Below are positions 1-11,378 of a stretch of 64,000 nucleotides of DNA, in pieces. The stretch lies in NCBI GenBank assembly GCA_905178155.1, contig CAJINV010000003.1, positions 2,955,715 to 3,019,714 of the forward strand, written 5' to 3'. The notes under the pieces are model-generated. The model made no database searches and was not told the origin of the DNA. It saw nothing but the letters and a program-made list of their open reading frames with translations. Source of the DNA: Amoebophrya sp. A120. Lineage: Eukaryota; Sar; Dinophyceae; Syndiniales; Amoebophryaceae. Made by a program: the position numbers and the translations under genes. Position 1 is the first letter of the stretch; each line of letters starts with the position of its first letter.

Positions 1-2861
1 GTCCCTTGAACCGTTCGTTCAGCATTTGCAGGTAGCTGACCCCGACATAGTGGGGCATCCCGGGTGTGAAACCACCACGAACCACCACTATCGTCGGCTC
101 CTCAAACCGGGAAATTGTGCCGCGCCAGAGTCCATTCACGTACACCAAAACCGCGTCGAATTCTTTCGGTGGGGGATCCAACAGTACTTCGAGGATACCG
201 ACCGGTAATGCCTGCGCGACTGCTCCCTGCGACGGGTCGCTAGAAACGAGATCCATGGTCGTGACGGTGGAGTTTATCGTAGTGTTGGCGAACAACGTCC
301 CGTTCGTTGTCGCATTGACGACGGTCGACGCATTCGTCCAATTCGTGCTGTTCGTGTCGTCTTCTTCGTCCGAACCGGCGCCCGGGGCGGGGGAGAAAAG
401 GCTAGCGGGTAGGCTAGGTAGTTGCGGAACAGGAACCGAGTAAGCAAAGCCCAGACGCGCTGGCGGGTCCGGACGGTACTGCAGGGGAGCAAGGCCGCCG
501 TTGGGCACCAGCCCCCATCTCGCGACCCCGTCAAGAAACAAACCGGTTCCTATCCCCAACCAGATGGCAGAGGTTTTGTGCACGGGCGCTTGCGCAAGGG
601 GTATCATCACGAGGCCGATGCTGGCGTGGTGCAGATGCGGGGAAAAGTGCTTTCTCACCTCGCTACCGTCGTGCCAGGTCACGATCGGATGCAGAACGCA
701 CAGCAGAAAGTAAACGACGATGGTTCGTCGCCATTGCGACTTTCGCTTTTGGATCCCTGCGCGGTTTATTGCCTCTGCTCGCCGATTTTGATCAGCCTGC
801 TCTTCGCCGCTTTTCCCCACTTTTCCAGACACGTCGCCAGTGATGTTATCTTCTGTGACGACGCCTCGGTGACCAAGGTCCGCAACCGCAGTTGATCTTG
901 GCTGGCCAGCATCTTCTAAAGAGTCCTCAGGACGCGTCAACCCGGCGTCATCGTGGTCTGCCAAGACCACTTCAGACGATGGGTTGTTCGCACCGCGTTC
1001 CTGTGACGGCGCAGGGTCGTCTCTTTGCGCACTCTCCGAAACGATCATCAGGGTTGCTTGCTTTTCGTCCACCCCCTTCGTTTCCCCCACCTCAACCTGG
1101 GGTCGAGTTTCAGCGTCGAACTCTCGACTCTCCTCCTGCTTCTCCCTTTCGTCCGTGCCTGCGTCTCGTCCTTTAAGCGAACTAGAACTCTTCCTCGATC
1201 CAATTGACGCGAACATCATCTGCCACCACTCCGCACACCGCTGGGACACTTTCTCGGCGGATACTGGGAAGAAGAAGCAGCACAAGGCGCGCAAGACTTC
1301 CAAGAGAAGAAGCGCGACAAACACGATGAGAGCCCAAAACCAGACCACCGATTTCCCCTCCGTGTTGTCGGAGTCCGCGGATTCCTCCCAAACGCTCGCC
1401 GACAAGTTCGAGTCGAAGCTGTTCACCGGCACCACGTTATCAATTTCCGGAAAGAAGCCGAACATGATGCAGTGCGGGACGAGAAAGCACGTGCGCAAGC
1501 AACACAGATCTAGCAAGCCCTGCGGTGGGCCTTTGGTACCGCCTTGAGTCGTGCTGATCAACACGCCCTCTCGCTCGACACCGTCGACGTCGTCCTTGTC
1601 GAGGACGACCATCGAACGCGTCTCTACGATTCCACCGGCGGGAAACAGGAACGGAAATTGGAACATGTAAAAGCAAACCCACAACAGCGACAGGCAAATC
1701 AGCATGGTAATGGGCACGGCCACTAGGGACGTTTGCGGGTCCGGAGTCGGCAGTTGGAAGAAAAGGATGTGCACCACGGCCACGCTCCAAGCCGCAACGA
1801 AGAACCAGCTGCTGCCGTGCAGTCGATTGCTGAGCGCCTTGTGCAGTTCTTCGTCACGATTGTCTTTCCGGGTGGACCGGTGGAAGACTTCTTGCAGCCA
1901 AGCAGTGCCAAAAAGGTACAAGGCAGCAAACGTGAACGCGATCGGCTCCACCACACTCAACACCTCTGCGTACGACCAAGCCGTGCTGTCGCACTGGTCA
2001 AGCTCCACCGCGCGTGGAAAATACCTGGATACAGATACATGCAGCTACTGGCTCAGAGGAAACCAAAACCACATGCAAAGATCACGAAAAACATTGAAAA
2101 AAATCGCTCGAACAGGAGAGCCCAGCCGCGGGGTACTAGGTCCAAAAAATTTACAAGAACGGCGCGAGTACATGTGAGATGAACCACCTATTTACTTCCT
2201 TCTCCTACGATCGCATTTATTTCTAGAGAAAATTAGTACTCACAACTACAACATCACGACTAATGAATCAGAATCTTAGCGAAGATCGATTAGATAAAGT
2301 AAATCCGCACCCCATGGCTGAGGATTGCCCGGCGCCGCTGGTGATACTGGGATAGGAATCCTGTCCGCCAATGACTCGGTACCGCAGACAACCCCCGGTG
2401 CCGTCCTCGACAAGGCCCGCGTGGACGCCGGCGGGGCAGAGCAAACTGGTCGCGGAATAGACAAACGTGTTCCGGGCACCGTTTCCGTTCACCAAGGTGG
2501 CGCCACCATAGATGCTGCCCGCCAGCCGTCGCACTTGCTGCGCGCACCCGCTGCTGCAGTACACCGTCTTCCAATCCGTGCTGAAGTCACACGCCTGGCC
2601 GTTCACACTGCACATTTGCGGCGACCAGTAGCTGGAGAAGCAGCTACTTGTCACGCTGTTCTCCGGCACCGTGAAGAGGATGAGCAGCAGCACTCCGATC
2701 GGAATGACGTAAAGGCACAGGTGGAATAGCAGCCGGGTCCGCCCGTTATCCTTCATCTTGTGCGCAATCGCACTCTGCACCGGCCAGACCTTCTGGATGA
2801 AGACCTCATGGGCGCGTTGTCGCACTGCCTGCATGCGCATCGTCCCCAGCCCAAACACCAT
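1..2861 (-). CDS. LCCL-domain multi-pass membrane protein (partial, runs off left edge)
   Basis: Two exons are visible. The first ATG after the upstream stops is at 2861. A GT-AG intron (about 2025-2310) joins ...SSAMG to YFPRAVELDQ, after which one frame stays open to base 1. Residues 44-66 form a transmembrane segment. Residues about 93-184 look like an LCCL domain: paired Cys (VYCSSGC), then SLLCPAGVHAGLVEDGTGG, the usual Cys-Ala-His-Ala-Gly core. Exon 2 encodes several hydrophobic segments (around 1950, 1750, 1680, 1310 and 700), a charged loop, a segment with HHASIGLVMIP and FLDGVARWG, and then a Thr/Asn-rich lumenal stretch and LLDPPPKEFDAVLVYVNG. This order (TM, LCCL, polytopic region, His-His helix, C-terminal beta-rich part) recalls the fungal/oomycete membrane LCCL proteins, whose biochemical role is unknown. 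The family assignment is from motif memory; the 3' end is missing. Confidence 0.68.
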
Positions 2862-3208
2862 TCTCCTGCGTTGCTTGTTGTGCGCCCCAAAAAAAAGAGC
2901 GCCGGCCCGGGTGGCCTGCAACAAATAAAGCGCAAGGTGTGGTGACAAATGAAGATGGGGCTTTGGTGCTTACAGAGCCAATATTTCAGCGGTGAATGGT
3001 TGTTCACCTTGTTGCCGGCTGTGAGTCGAAAAAGGTTTTTTTCACTCCTTCTGCCCCTCCGTGCGTCACATTTTCTCCAACTGATCAACATCTTCCCGAA
3101 GGCAAGCTCCGGATTTCTTGTTGCTCTACAGCACTCACACGCCTCGTCCTCTCTCATGCTCCTCAGAGTGGTGACTTGACTCAACGTCGACCTGAAATAA
3201 AATCCCGA
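2862..3208. other. Intergenic spacer
   Basis: About 350 bp between the uL24m stop and the LCCL-protein start. Short open frames occur on both strands but none continues a neighbouring exon. I see no repeat or RNA gene here. Confidence 0.5.
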
Positions 3209-4030
3209 CTAGAGGTCGTGGTTGTACTTGGTCATGCTTTGCCTCGCAAGTCGCATCGCGGTGACGTCACTGCGGTACGAGTAAGTTTTCTCCAGCGCAT
3301 CGTGCGGCTCCGTGTCCTTTGCGTATGTTTTCTGTCGCTCGGTGTCGAAGGGCTTTACTTTCCGCTCGGGCCACGGAACTACTTGTCCGGACTTTTTTGC
3401 AATTCGCAAAATCGCACCGTCCGGCTGAAAACTGGTGTTTTTCGAAAACAACTTGCAAATTAAAATCATATGTGCCTGCTCAAAATATGGGTTACATACA
3501 TGCTCAAAATATGGCTGTGTCGCCATCTTCACGAAGAATCCAAATTAAGTCCTATACTTGAGGCAGGTCCGCGTTGCCTCCCGCGTCACCGGGTCCAGCA
3601 GGTTCACGTTGGAGTAGTGAATCTTGCGCTCCACCTGGACTTTGTGCCCGCTCTTGTCCCGGAGCATCTGTAGATTGCAGCCCTTGACCTTGACCATGTT
3701 TCTGCGCTTGTCCACCGCAAGAACGACTCCTTCCTTCTCTTTGTCTTTACCAGATAACACGCGAACATCGTCGCCCGGGGCGATCTTCCACGTGCGAATC
3801 ATGTCCTTCGGCATAACACATTTTGGAAAAAGGAGGGCAGCACTGGCTTGAAAAGCGAATCCACGGGAATGGGCCTGCAGAAATCCCATACTGAGCTGCT
3901 GCAATCGGCTTCTGTCAATACTCGCGACGGGATTTTTCGTTGGAAAGACGCGCGTCACGCTCACCGGGACGCCCGCAGCGAAACAAGAGGTAAGTCCTCC
4001 GAGGAGAGGAGCGCCTACAACTCTTTCCAT
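3209..4030 (-). CDS. Mitochondrial-type 50S ribosomal protein uL24
   Basis: Two exons (4030-3551 and 3424-3209) give about 231 residues. The KOW-domain core is clear: WKIAPGDDVRVLSGKDKEKEG, then VLAVDKRRNMVKVKG and NVNLLDPVTREATR, continuing across the intron into CLKYR-PDGAILRIAKKSG and a C-terminal tail rich in Lys/Arg. uL24 is a large-subunit assembly-initiating protein at the peptide exit side. The roughly 100-residue N-terminal extension is Arg/Ser/Ala-rich with few acids, as in a mitochondrial presequence, so the mitoribosome is the likely site. The 126-bp intron needed to keep the frame ends in CAG but starts ACTTAA (or GACTTA), with no GT in phase, and it has no introner-type inverted repeats. 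The ATG at 4030 was chosen; the open frame upstream lacks another ATG. Confidence 0.85.
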
Positions 4031-4325
4031 GTTTGTTGATGGCGTCCAACCTTCACGGCCAGAGCTTCGTGTGGCGAAGTGCTTGGTTACGTGACAAAAG
4101 TGTCTCAGAAACGGCCACACGACCCAGCCGGAAAACAAAACTACAGAAATTTACCGCCCGACTTCGGCGGGAAAAACAAACACAGTGTATTTCGGATCCC
4201 TTTTCGATGCTTCTAAGAAGTCCGCACGAACGCAAAGGTGAGGGTGATCAAATTGATCCAACGACCGACGATCGCTTCCCAGCTTTTCCTTTTGCTTTTG
4301 GTTTTTCTACAACTTGCGAACACAC

Positions 4326-6454
4326 TTAAAACAAAATTGGCTTCTCTTGTTTGGGTTTGACTTCGACAATTCCCGCGACCTTGTGTTCGCGAAGATTTAG
4401 CACCGTCTTGAAATATGTGTCGTTTGGTCGCGAAATCACGATGCATTGCCACTTTCCTCGGTGGATCCGGAGCAGCACAGAAGACAGGACCTGCATTGCA
4501 GTACTTTCAACCTGCTTATACGTGAGGGGCGCCTGCTACTGTTCTCGCGCTGTAACACACCCGTCAAAGAACTCTGAAGCGTCATGTGCATCACTTCCGC
4601 AGGAACAGGTTTAAGTGAGCCATGGCTTGTTGTTGCCTCTTCCAAAGCAACGAAAGTCGCTTCCGGCGGAAATATTTTGCGACACTCTTCTTCCCGCTCC
4701 GGATGGTAGAAAACCAGTATCGACTCGGGCGTAGAACGCAACAGCACGGTGCGGCTCCACAGCACGAAGTTCGTCAAATCTGACATAAGATTTTCAAACG
4801 TGCGGCGGTCCAGTTTGTTTTGGTCCTGTGAGGGCAAGCAAATCCAAAGTTTGTGGTTTGCGCGTTGTTGTTGCACATAAAATTGCATATTCGGATTCTA
4901 TGAACAGATTTTCAACCAATTCGGATTCTATGAACAGACTTCTCTTTTCGCGTCGGCGTACTATGAAGAGCACCGGAAATTGTAAGTAAGTACCAACTCC
5001 GCGAAGGGCTAGGAACAGCGACAGCGTAGCGTAAGGATCTGCGTCATCTTTCCAGTTTCCACACAGTTTTGGTGTGCATGAAACCAACACCTTCCCCTTT
5101 GAACGGGCCTGGTCCTGCTGTAGCCTAGCGTTGTCACGCTGCTGCAGCTGCGAGTGATGCTGCGCGGTGCTGTCGACGGTTTCTGCATCAGACACCACAG
5201 GACCCGGATTCGGCGGAAGAGTTACAGTGATGCTCTGGTACGCTGTTGAGAAACATGAAAATGTGAGGACTGGTCGTGCTAGTAAACCACGGACAAAACA
5301 TCTATCTCTATCTGAAAATACGATTGATTTTGAATTTGAGAAAAAAGAAGAATTACAGCTGCCTGCATGTGCATGATCATGTCCACGTCAACAAAACAAT
5401 AAATTTGTTTACTTTCGCGTCCTTGCGGGAGCTCGGCCGCCGAAAGCACCGAGTTCCGCGCATCTTCGTAGATATCGCGAGAGGAGAGCTCCACGAACAA
5501 TTTCGATGCCTTGCGGCCCAGGGCTTTGCCTGACCCCGTGCGGCGAAAGGACAGTCGGCTTATGATCGATGAGCCCCCTGCTCGGCCTCCAGCGCTCCTT
5601 TTTCTCGACTTCTTCCCGTGGTGGCTGTGGTCCTTTTTTGCGGACGCTACGGCGTTTGGAAGATTGTCTTCGCCTGCTCCAAGGTCGCTTTCTACCGAGC
5701 TGCCATTCGTCGAAGACGTGGCCGACTTCGAGAGCTTCGGCGGTACAGAGACAGCATCGACGTCTTCGGTGACGGTGACGCTGTCGCGTCCGGCCATCAA
5801 AGGCGCTGCGGCCGCTGCGCTGCACTTGGCATCCGGAGTGCGGGCTTCGTGGTCCACCCCGGATTCACGAAACGACGATCCTGGCGCTGCCAGTAACGAC
5901 AGTCGTGGATCCCGAGCCCGGTTCAGCTGCTCCAAGCTGCACTTCTCGCAGAGTTGGTCCACAATTTCGCCGGCGAGCCGCGAATCCGAATGGTAGGCAA
6001 TGTTCACCGACTTCCAGGCAATCACGGGCGCGGTCTCGGGAATACCGGTGAACCGTTTTCGAAACACATTCGAAAAATTCTTCATCTTGAACACCACGGA
6101 TTTCGACGAAGCATTCAGAGTGCCCAGGGAGCCGCGTTTGTTGTTCCCGCTACTTGTTTTGGCTCCCGAGTGATTCCCATTGCCGCCACTCGAAGAAGAC
6201 GCGGAGGAGGACGTGGATACCCGCCAGGTGGGAAGCGACACGCCCGAGAGCTTGCGTCCTTTTGGCGGTGCCGACCCGCACTTTTTGTCAGCTGGTGTCA
6301 CTACACTCGGTTGTACTGCGCCGGGGGGCCTCGTTTTAATATTTGTGGTTCCAAAGAAAGGACTCTTCATCTGCACCGTTGCTCCTTCGTTCTTCGAGGA
6401 TGGGTGGCCGGTCGCCAATCCCGACACCCCCCCTGGAAGACGGTCAGACCCCAT
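4326..6454 (-). CDS. Unrecognised protein with basic Ser-rich N-terminal half
   Basis: One gene over at least four exons. Exon 1 starts at ATG 6454 (MGSDRLPGG) and encodes a low-complexity Ser/Gly/Lys stretch, then a more ordered part (VVFKMKNFSNVFRKRF, VIAWKSVNIAYHSDSRLAG, IVDQLCEKCSLEQLNRARD). A GT-AG intron (5243-5412) joins PQGRE to TYQSITVTLPPNPGPV, followed by a Gln-rich stretch and VLVSCTPKLCGNWKDD. The later introns, near 4980-4840 and 4550-4500, I could not place exactly. The C-terminal part reads NKLDRRTFENLMSDLTNFVLW ... KWQCIVISRPNDTYFKTVLN and ends VEVKPKQEKPILF at 4326. I recognise no family. The probable intron near 4900 contains a 19-bp direct repeat (CTGTTCATAGAATCCGAAT, two copies about 36 bp apart). 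Function unknown. Confidence 0.6.
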
Positions 6455-7730
6455 TCTGTCAAACGTTCCCTTCTTCAACCTCAACCAAGGACGGGGCCAG
6501 ATGCTTATTAAGTAAGTTCAGTTCCCGAATGACTCTTAACAAAGCATCTTCCGCTCACACATGTCCCATCAACTCTCCTCACTCCTAGATGATGTTGGGC
6601 TCGTGCTAGTAACAAGCTCACACTGGTAAGTCACCAACGAGCGGCTGGTGGCTCTCTTTCTGGAAGGATTCATGAAGCGAAGCACGAAATACAACTCACA
6701 TGAAGAAATTGCAACGCACGATGAACTCTGGCACTTCCAGTCACGGGCAAAGCTCCGCACCACCCTGGTACCGGGTTGCCACCCAGGTGTTGTTCAGAAA
6801 GAGAAACAGCGACTACAGTCGTATAATTCATGAACATTAGTACAAATATAGCCGCCGGGGCGGGGGTAGTGAGGTCGTGGGCGTTTTTTTGCCGACCGTA
6901 GCCGTGGCCGCGGCTTTGCTTTTCATGGGCTCGCCATACCGCCGTGAGTAACGTTATGCCGCACGGTATGGCGGCCACTTGGGAAACGTCGCAAATTTTG
7001 GCACATTTCCAAAATTCCTTTCCGAAAGCCAGCCCCGATGCTATGGGGCCGATCCGGGTGCCACGGGGGGCGCCCAAAAAGCGAAGAAAAACCGGGCCCA
7101 TAGCATGCGGATTGGCTTTGTGCATCTGGCGCGCTTTTTATTTTTCGCGTTTTTATTTTTCACGCCGGCGCTTTTTGCAAAGCTTCCCAGGCTCTGAAAC
7201 CGGCGAAAAGGCGGCCGCATTCGCGGCCGCCCAAAATGCTCCGAAATCGCGGCCGTGCCATGCTGTTTCGCTGTTCTGATTTTGGGCGCGTTTTTTGCGC
7301 GCCCCTTTTTGGGCGCCCCAAATCGCCAGAAACTAAGGCGGTGGGCGCCTCAGAAGGGCGCCCCTTTTGCCGGCTCCCCTGCGTCGTTTTATCAAGTGCG
7401 AATCGATAGTTTTCGACCGGGCTTGTTTGACAACAAAGCCCCGGCCGCTTGATAAGTGCAAATTTTTTTCGTCAAAAAACACTTTCGGCCGCTTGAAAAC
7501 TGCCGGTCGTTTTTCACGGGAGCTGTCAAAAAAACTCCCTGGTTAGAACCGTTCGGTGACCTCACTACATACGAAAAGTCTGTTTTTGTTTGTCCGTTTT
7601 GGATGCTGTGAAAATGAAAAACCTTGCGAAGAAGTGCTATTACATGATCATGCGCCGTAAAAACGTCAATCCGAGTGCAGTTGACATTTCAATTTCAAAA
7701 TGGAAGTTGCATGATGGCGTTGTCATACAT
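6455..7730. other. Intergenic region holding a GC-rich TIR element
   Basis: No coding exon is supported. The middle is occupied by the 6866-7568 element described separately. The flanks (6455-6865 and 7569-7730) show only short shadow frames. Confidence 0.5.
6866..7568. mobile_element. 703-bp intergenic element with 11-bp terminal inverted repeats
   Basis: The ends are GTAGTGAGGTC and GACCTCACTAC, a perfect 11-bp inverted pair. The interior is far more GC-rich than the flanks and full of palindromes: CGCCATACCG/CGGTATGGCG near 6930-6980, GCGGCCGC twice near 7212-7230, and a GGGCTTGTTTGACAACAAAGCC fold-back near 7420-7445. No transposase frame is visible, so it would be a non-autonomous element. 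No clear target duplication was found, so mobility is inferred from the TIRs and composition only. Confidence 0.4.
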
Positions 7731-10244
7731 TTAACTCGGGAAGTCATCGTCTCCGAAGACCATCTCTTCGTCATCTGACTCGTCGTCCGGAAACAGGCCA
7801 TTGGTTCGCAGGTAGGCATTTGCCTTCTCAATAGCGACGTCCTTCAGCTTGATGCCAAACCGACCCTTGTCCGGGTCTCCCTTCAACAGCGCAAACGCCT
7901 TGGTCTTCGTAGACCGGTCCTTCAGGTAGCAGCTGCTCTCCCCCATTTCCTTCAGCATCGCCTGCATCCACACGTCGGCAGTGGTTTTATCTGAAAAAAT
8001 TTACGAAGATTTTACCTCCTGCTTAAATTTTTGACACTGGTGGACTACAACACCCGTTCGATTTTTCGTCGATAAAGAAACACAAACACTTCCCCTGCTT
8101 TTCTTGCACGAAGTCCTCACAACCGAGGTGAAATAAAACGCTCAAAATCCTCGCGAAAAAGATACCTTGCAGTTTCTCGGGTACGTAGGCGACGCAAGCG
8201 AGGTCCGTATCCGAGGAGAAAATCATCTTTCCGACGTGGCCAGAGCCACCTTTTCGCTCCTCTTCGCTGGGGTCGGACTTAGCATTCATCGCGTCGACGG
8301 ACATCTCGGTATAGTCCAGGTCCCCTGCGGGGCAATCGACGGAGGTACCTGAGAAAAATATGTGTAGTTGTACGCCGGTCGCTTGCTTGTCAAAATTCTA
8401 TTTTGGTTCTTCTGGGAAAAGGGAATCAAAAATCCAAAATACAATCAAAGTAAGAAGACAATCATTTTCTGTACAGAAAAAGTTGAGGCCGCCCATGTCC
8501 GACACACCCTCGATTTCTACGCCGCGCTTGCCGCCCTCTTTCAAAACCTGAAGAGCAATGGAAATACGGAATAGTACACGCAGACATCTAAGCGGGGCAT
8601 ATCTCCTCGGGAATGAATCTACAACACGAACGTACCAGAGAATGTGCTACTTCTTATCTTACTCTTTCTCTTTTTTAGTTTCTTTCATCACAGAAGTGCG
8701 TATCGGTACTTACCTTCTTCTTGATTTGCTCCGGCGTCGGGCCAGCAGGTGCTTCCTTCTTTGCTGCTTCTGCCTTGGCTTTTGGTTGCTGCTTAGCCTT
8801 GGGTTCCGCCTTCGGTTTGGCAGCTGGTTTTGACGCGGCGGCCTTTCCCTGCTGCTCCTTCTTTCCTGCTCCCTTTGCAGCTTTTGGTTCTGCTGCGGGT
8901 TTCGCTTTTCCACCGCTGTTGAATACGGCCTTGAATCCCGGCTGTACCGTAATCAAATTGTACCTGAAGATAAAGATATCAAATCACGAAGGTAGCCTTC
9001 TAGTCCGAGAAGCGAGCGAGGAGCCCCGCTCTCATGCAAAATCTACACCGTCATATGCAATAAAGAAAAATGCTCTTCAGAATGCCTCACAAGGCTAAAT
9101 ACAAGAAATTGCGTTTTTTTACCATCTTCTCAAGTGGTCGAGCGGTTTCATGACCTCCCCAAGGATGTTGAGATTTTCTACGGCGTCCCACAGGACGGAG
9201 GCAATGTGGATGTCGGCGAAGGTGAGCTTCTCCCCAACCATAAAAGTGCGATGCAACAAGTGCTTGTTCAACACTTCCAAGCAGGTCGCCACGTCCAACT
9301 TTGCCCGAGCTGTCGCTTGAGTCACTTCCTGTTTTAGGCATCGGTGTTTGTCGATGTCTGCAATCGTTGTTCCATTTGTTTCTCGCTCCCAAACCGAAAC
9401 CGAATCGGAATCAGATTGATATTGATTTACATACTTACGCATGGCGCAGCACATCCAAAAACGAGTGGTGCCATCAGAAAAGTGATTGAAAAGTACCGGA
9501 AAGATCTTTTTTATCGGAAAGGCCCAGGCACACATCGGCGTCTCGAGCTCGTGCGTTGAATATTCAATCCAACTGTCAACTTCGCCACCCTCGATAAAGT
9601 TTTGCCCATACCTGTATTGTTGCACGCAGTTCGTCTTCGGTTGTTGAGTGTTTATCATGGATTCCCTAGAAGTGCATCTACATACAGACACGTTTCGCAT
9701 TGAACAGAAGACATTTTCCGGCATAAAATTTCAAAAAAAACTCCGTACAATCCGATATCAGGTCTGATGCGGGCCAGGTAGCGTCCGATTGCGTTCGACG
9801 CGAAGATGCATCCCTTGCCGGTGTCCAAAACAGGTATTTTGCCGAACATATCATTGCTCGTGCTTTGGTCGTCGATTACTTCCACATCGATGTCCGAAAT
9901 TTTCGCCATATCCTATGTAAAAACGTACCCACCCCAGAGTTGTCATGCAATTCTGCATGCCAAAAAAGTTTCTCATGCGGAGCCCTATGAGAAGCATTTT
10001 CTATTCGTGTTTTGGAATTTGTGATGCTAGAATCAGCATGGTAGGCTAGATCTGTAATGCTTCTGAGCTAGCGAAACAGGATTACACTACGAGGACAAAC
10101 TTGTCATGCCAAACGACCAAAGCTGTGTGATTTGTCTAGCAGATTTGCCAACTTGACTCTGGTGTGGGTACGTTTTTACTCAGGATACGCCAGCGCCAGC
10201 AAGCGCATCGTGCGCTCGTTCTCCTTCTTCGCGAACAGCTGCAT
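7731..10244 (-). CDS. eEF1B-gamma-like protein: GST fold plus acidic-tailed C-terminal domain
   Basis: Translation elongation factor 1B gamma-like protein. Exon 1 (ATG 10244, MQLFAKKENERTMRLLALA) is separated from exon 2 by a family-3 introner; removing it gives LALAKISDIDVEVIDD. The thioredoxin-like N domain follows (FGKIPVLDTGKGCIFASNAIGRYLA), then the helical GST domain (DSWIEYSTHELETPMCAWAFP, HLLHRTFMVGEKLTFADIHIAS). After this comes an Ala/Lys/Pro linker (8930-8715), then VLKEGGKRGVEIEGVSDMGG, FFCTSVDCPAGDLDY and an acidic tail, DDESDDEEMVFGDDDFPS. GST plus Lys-rich linker is the usual eEF1B-gamma layout, but the C-terminal part does not look like the standard EF1G domain. Similar C termini exist, as I recall, in dinoflagellate proteins. 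Ordinary introns (for example those before YGQNF, CTSVD and DKTTAD) are GT-AG. The intron near 9400-9480 is unresolved. Confidence 0.72.
9909..10187. mobile_element. Family-3 introner in the eEF1B-gamma-like gene
   Basis: 279 bp flanked by the 5-bp duplication CGCCA (9904-9908 and 10188-10192). The ends are inverted copies: TATCCTATGTAAAAACGTAC and the complement of GTACGTTTTTACTCAGGATA, followed inward by ACCCACCCCAGAGTTGTCA versus TTGACTCTGGTGTGGGT. Removing the element and one TSD fuses CTG GCG to AAA ATT, giving an uninterrupted GST N domain. Sliding the border through the TSD never gives GT-AG. The interior (GAGAAGCATTTTCTATTCGT) matches the copies at 44.6 and 63.7 kb. Confidence 0.9.
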
Positions 10245-11378
10245 TCTGAGTCGATATTGCCAATACTAGCGCAACGACCAGAAAATAGTATCAAAACTAC
10301 CAGAATAAACTAAGCGAGGCTCCTGTGTGTAGTACGCAGGGAAATGATGCAATAAATTCAGACTCAGAGGGGAAATGAAAAAAGCAACTTGCAAGATGTG
10401 AATTTTACTCGTTACAATACAACTTTGAAAAAAGTGGAAATGACCTTCAGAAATCCACCAAGCCTGAAAAAGTTGTGTTAGCCTTCGATCAAAAACAGTA
10501 GGTCATCCATCATGTGGAACTGCAACGCTGTGGCGTTCCTCGACAGTGAACGACAAAAAGATCCTTGAACTCAAGTCAGTACAGACCAGATCGTTCCTGT
10601 TCATGTAGCTTCATTAGAAGACTTGGACTTTCTTGCGGAGCGCAGCAAAAGGCGAGAGGAAGCTAGCGTGGAAGACAGCAACTCGATGTCTTTTATGTCT
10701 TCCTCTGCTTTGATTGCGCTGTTTCGAAACAGCATCCTTGCAGCTCCAGGAACAGGTACAGAGGTGCGCTCCCCGACAAACACAAAGTCATAGACAATGG
10801 AACTATTGCCTCGAATTTTTCTATTCTCTTTTGATATCTACAAATCGAAGTTCAGGTCCAGCTGGGTTTCATCTGCAATCTTACAAACGGGGTATAGTGC
10901 GTCTCCGCCACCAGGGAGTGTGTGGTAGTGGTTGATACATTTCCTACAACTCATCATTTCTTTAATCGGCACTGCAATGTTGCCATCTTAGTATCTAGAA
11001 TCGTAAACGAGTTCGAGTGCAGTGCACATTTTTGAGTTTATTTTGAGTCACTTAATCGAGAGTCTTGGACTTTTGTACGTTTCGCATTTACGTAGTCCAG
11101 ATCTGCTGCAGACATTAATTGGAAACTTGATGAAGCAAACTGCGTTAGCATTTTTGGCATGCGTGAACGCATTCGATGAATTTGTTCGAAAGTGGAATTA
11201 TTGCATTTTTTAGAATTTTCTCATATGTTGAGTGAATTCCTCGAGTGCACATCAACACAAGGGACGTCCTTACAACTCCATAGGATTTTGTCTATCAAGG
11301 TTTCGTACAGTACCCTGTCGGAGAGTCGAGGTTTTAAAAGCTTTGGGAAGCAGGTTTGCGTCCGGCGTTTCGCTTTCT
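10245..11378. other. Intergenic region, no supported gene
   Basis: About 1.1 kb between the WQQ/PDZ gene stop and the eEF1B-gamma-like start. A 60-codon minus frame (10601-10783, ATPase-free, Ser/Lys-rich end KSKSSNEAT) and a short frame ending ADETQLDLNFDL near 10843 are the only candidates; neither has homology I recognise or a convincing exon partner. Confidence 0.4.

Noticed and set aside
9909-10187. Treating the introners as exonic MITE insertions that break the genes (pseudogenes)
   Set aside because: In gene after gene the frames on both sides continue exactly after precise removal with one TSD copy, which would not persist if the insertions were disabling.
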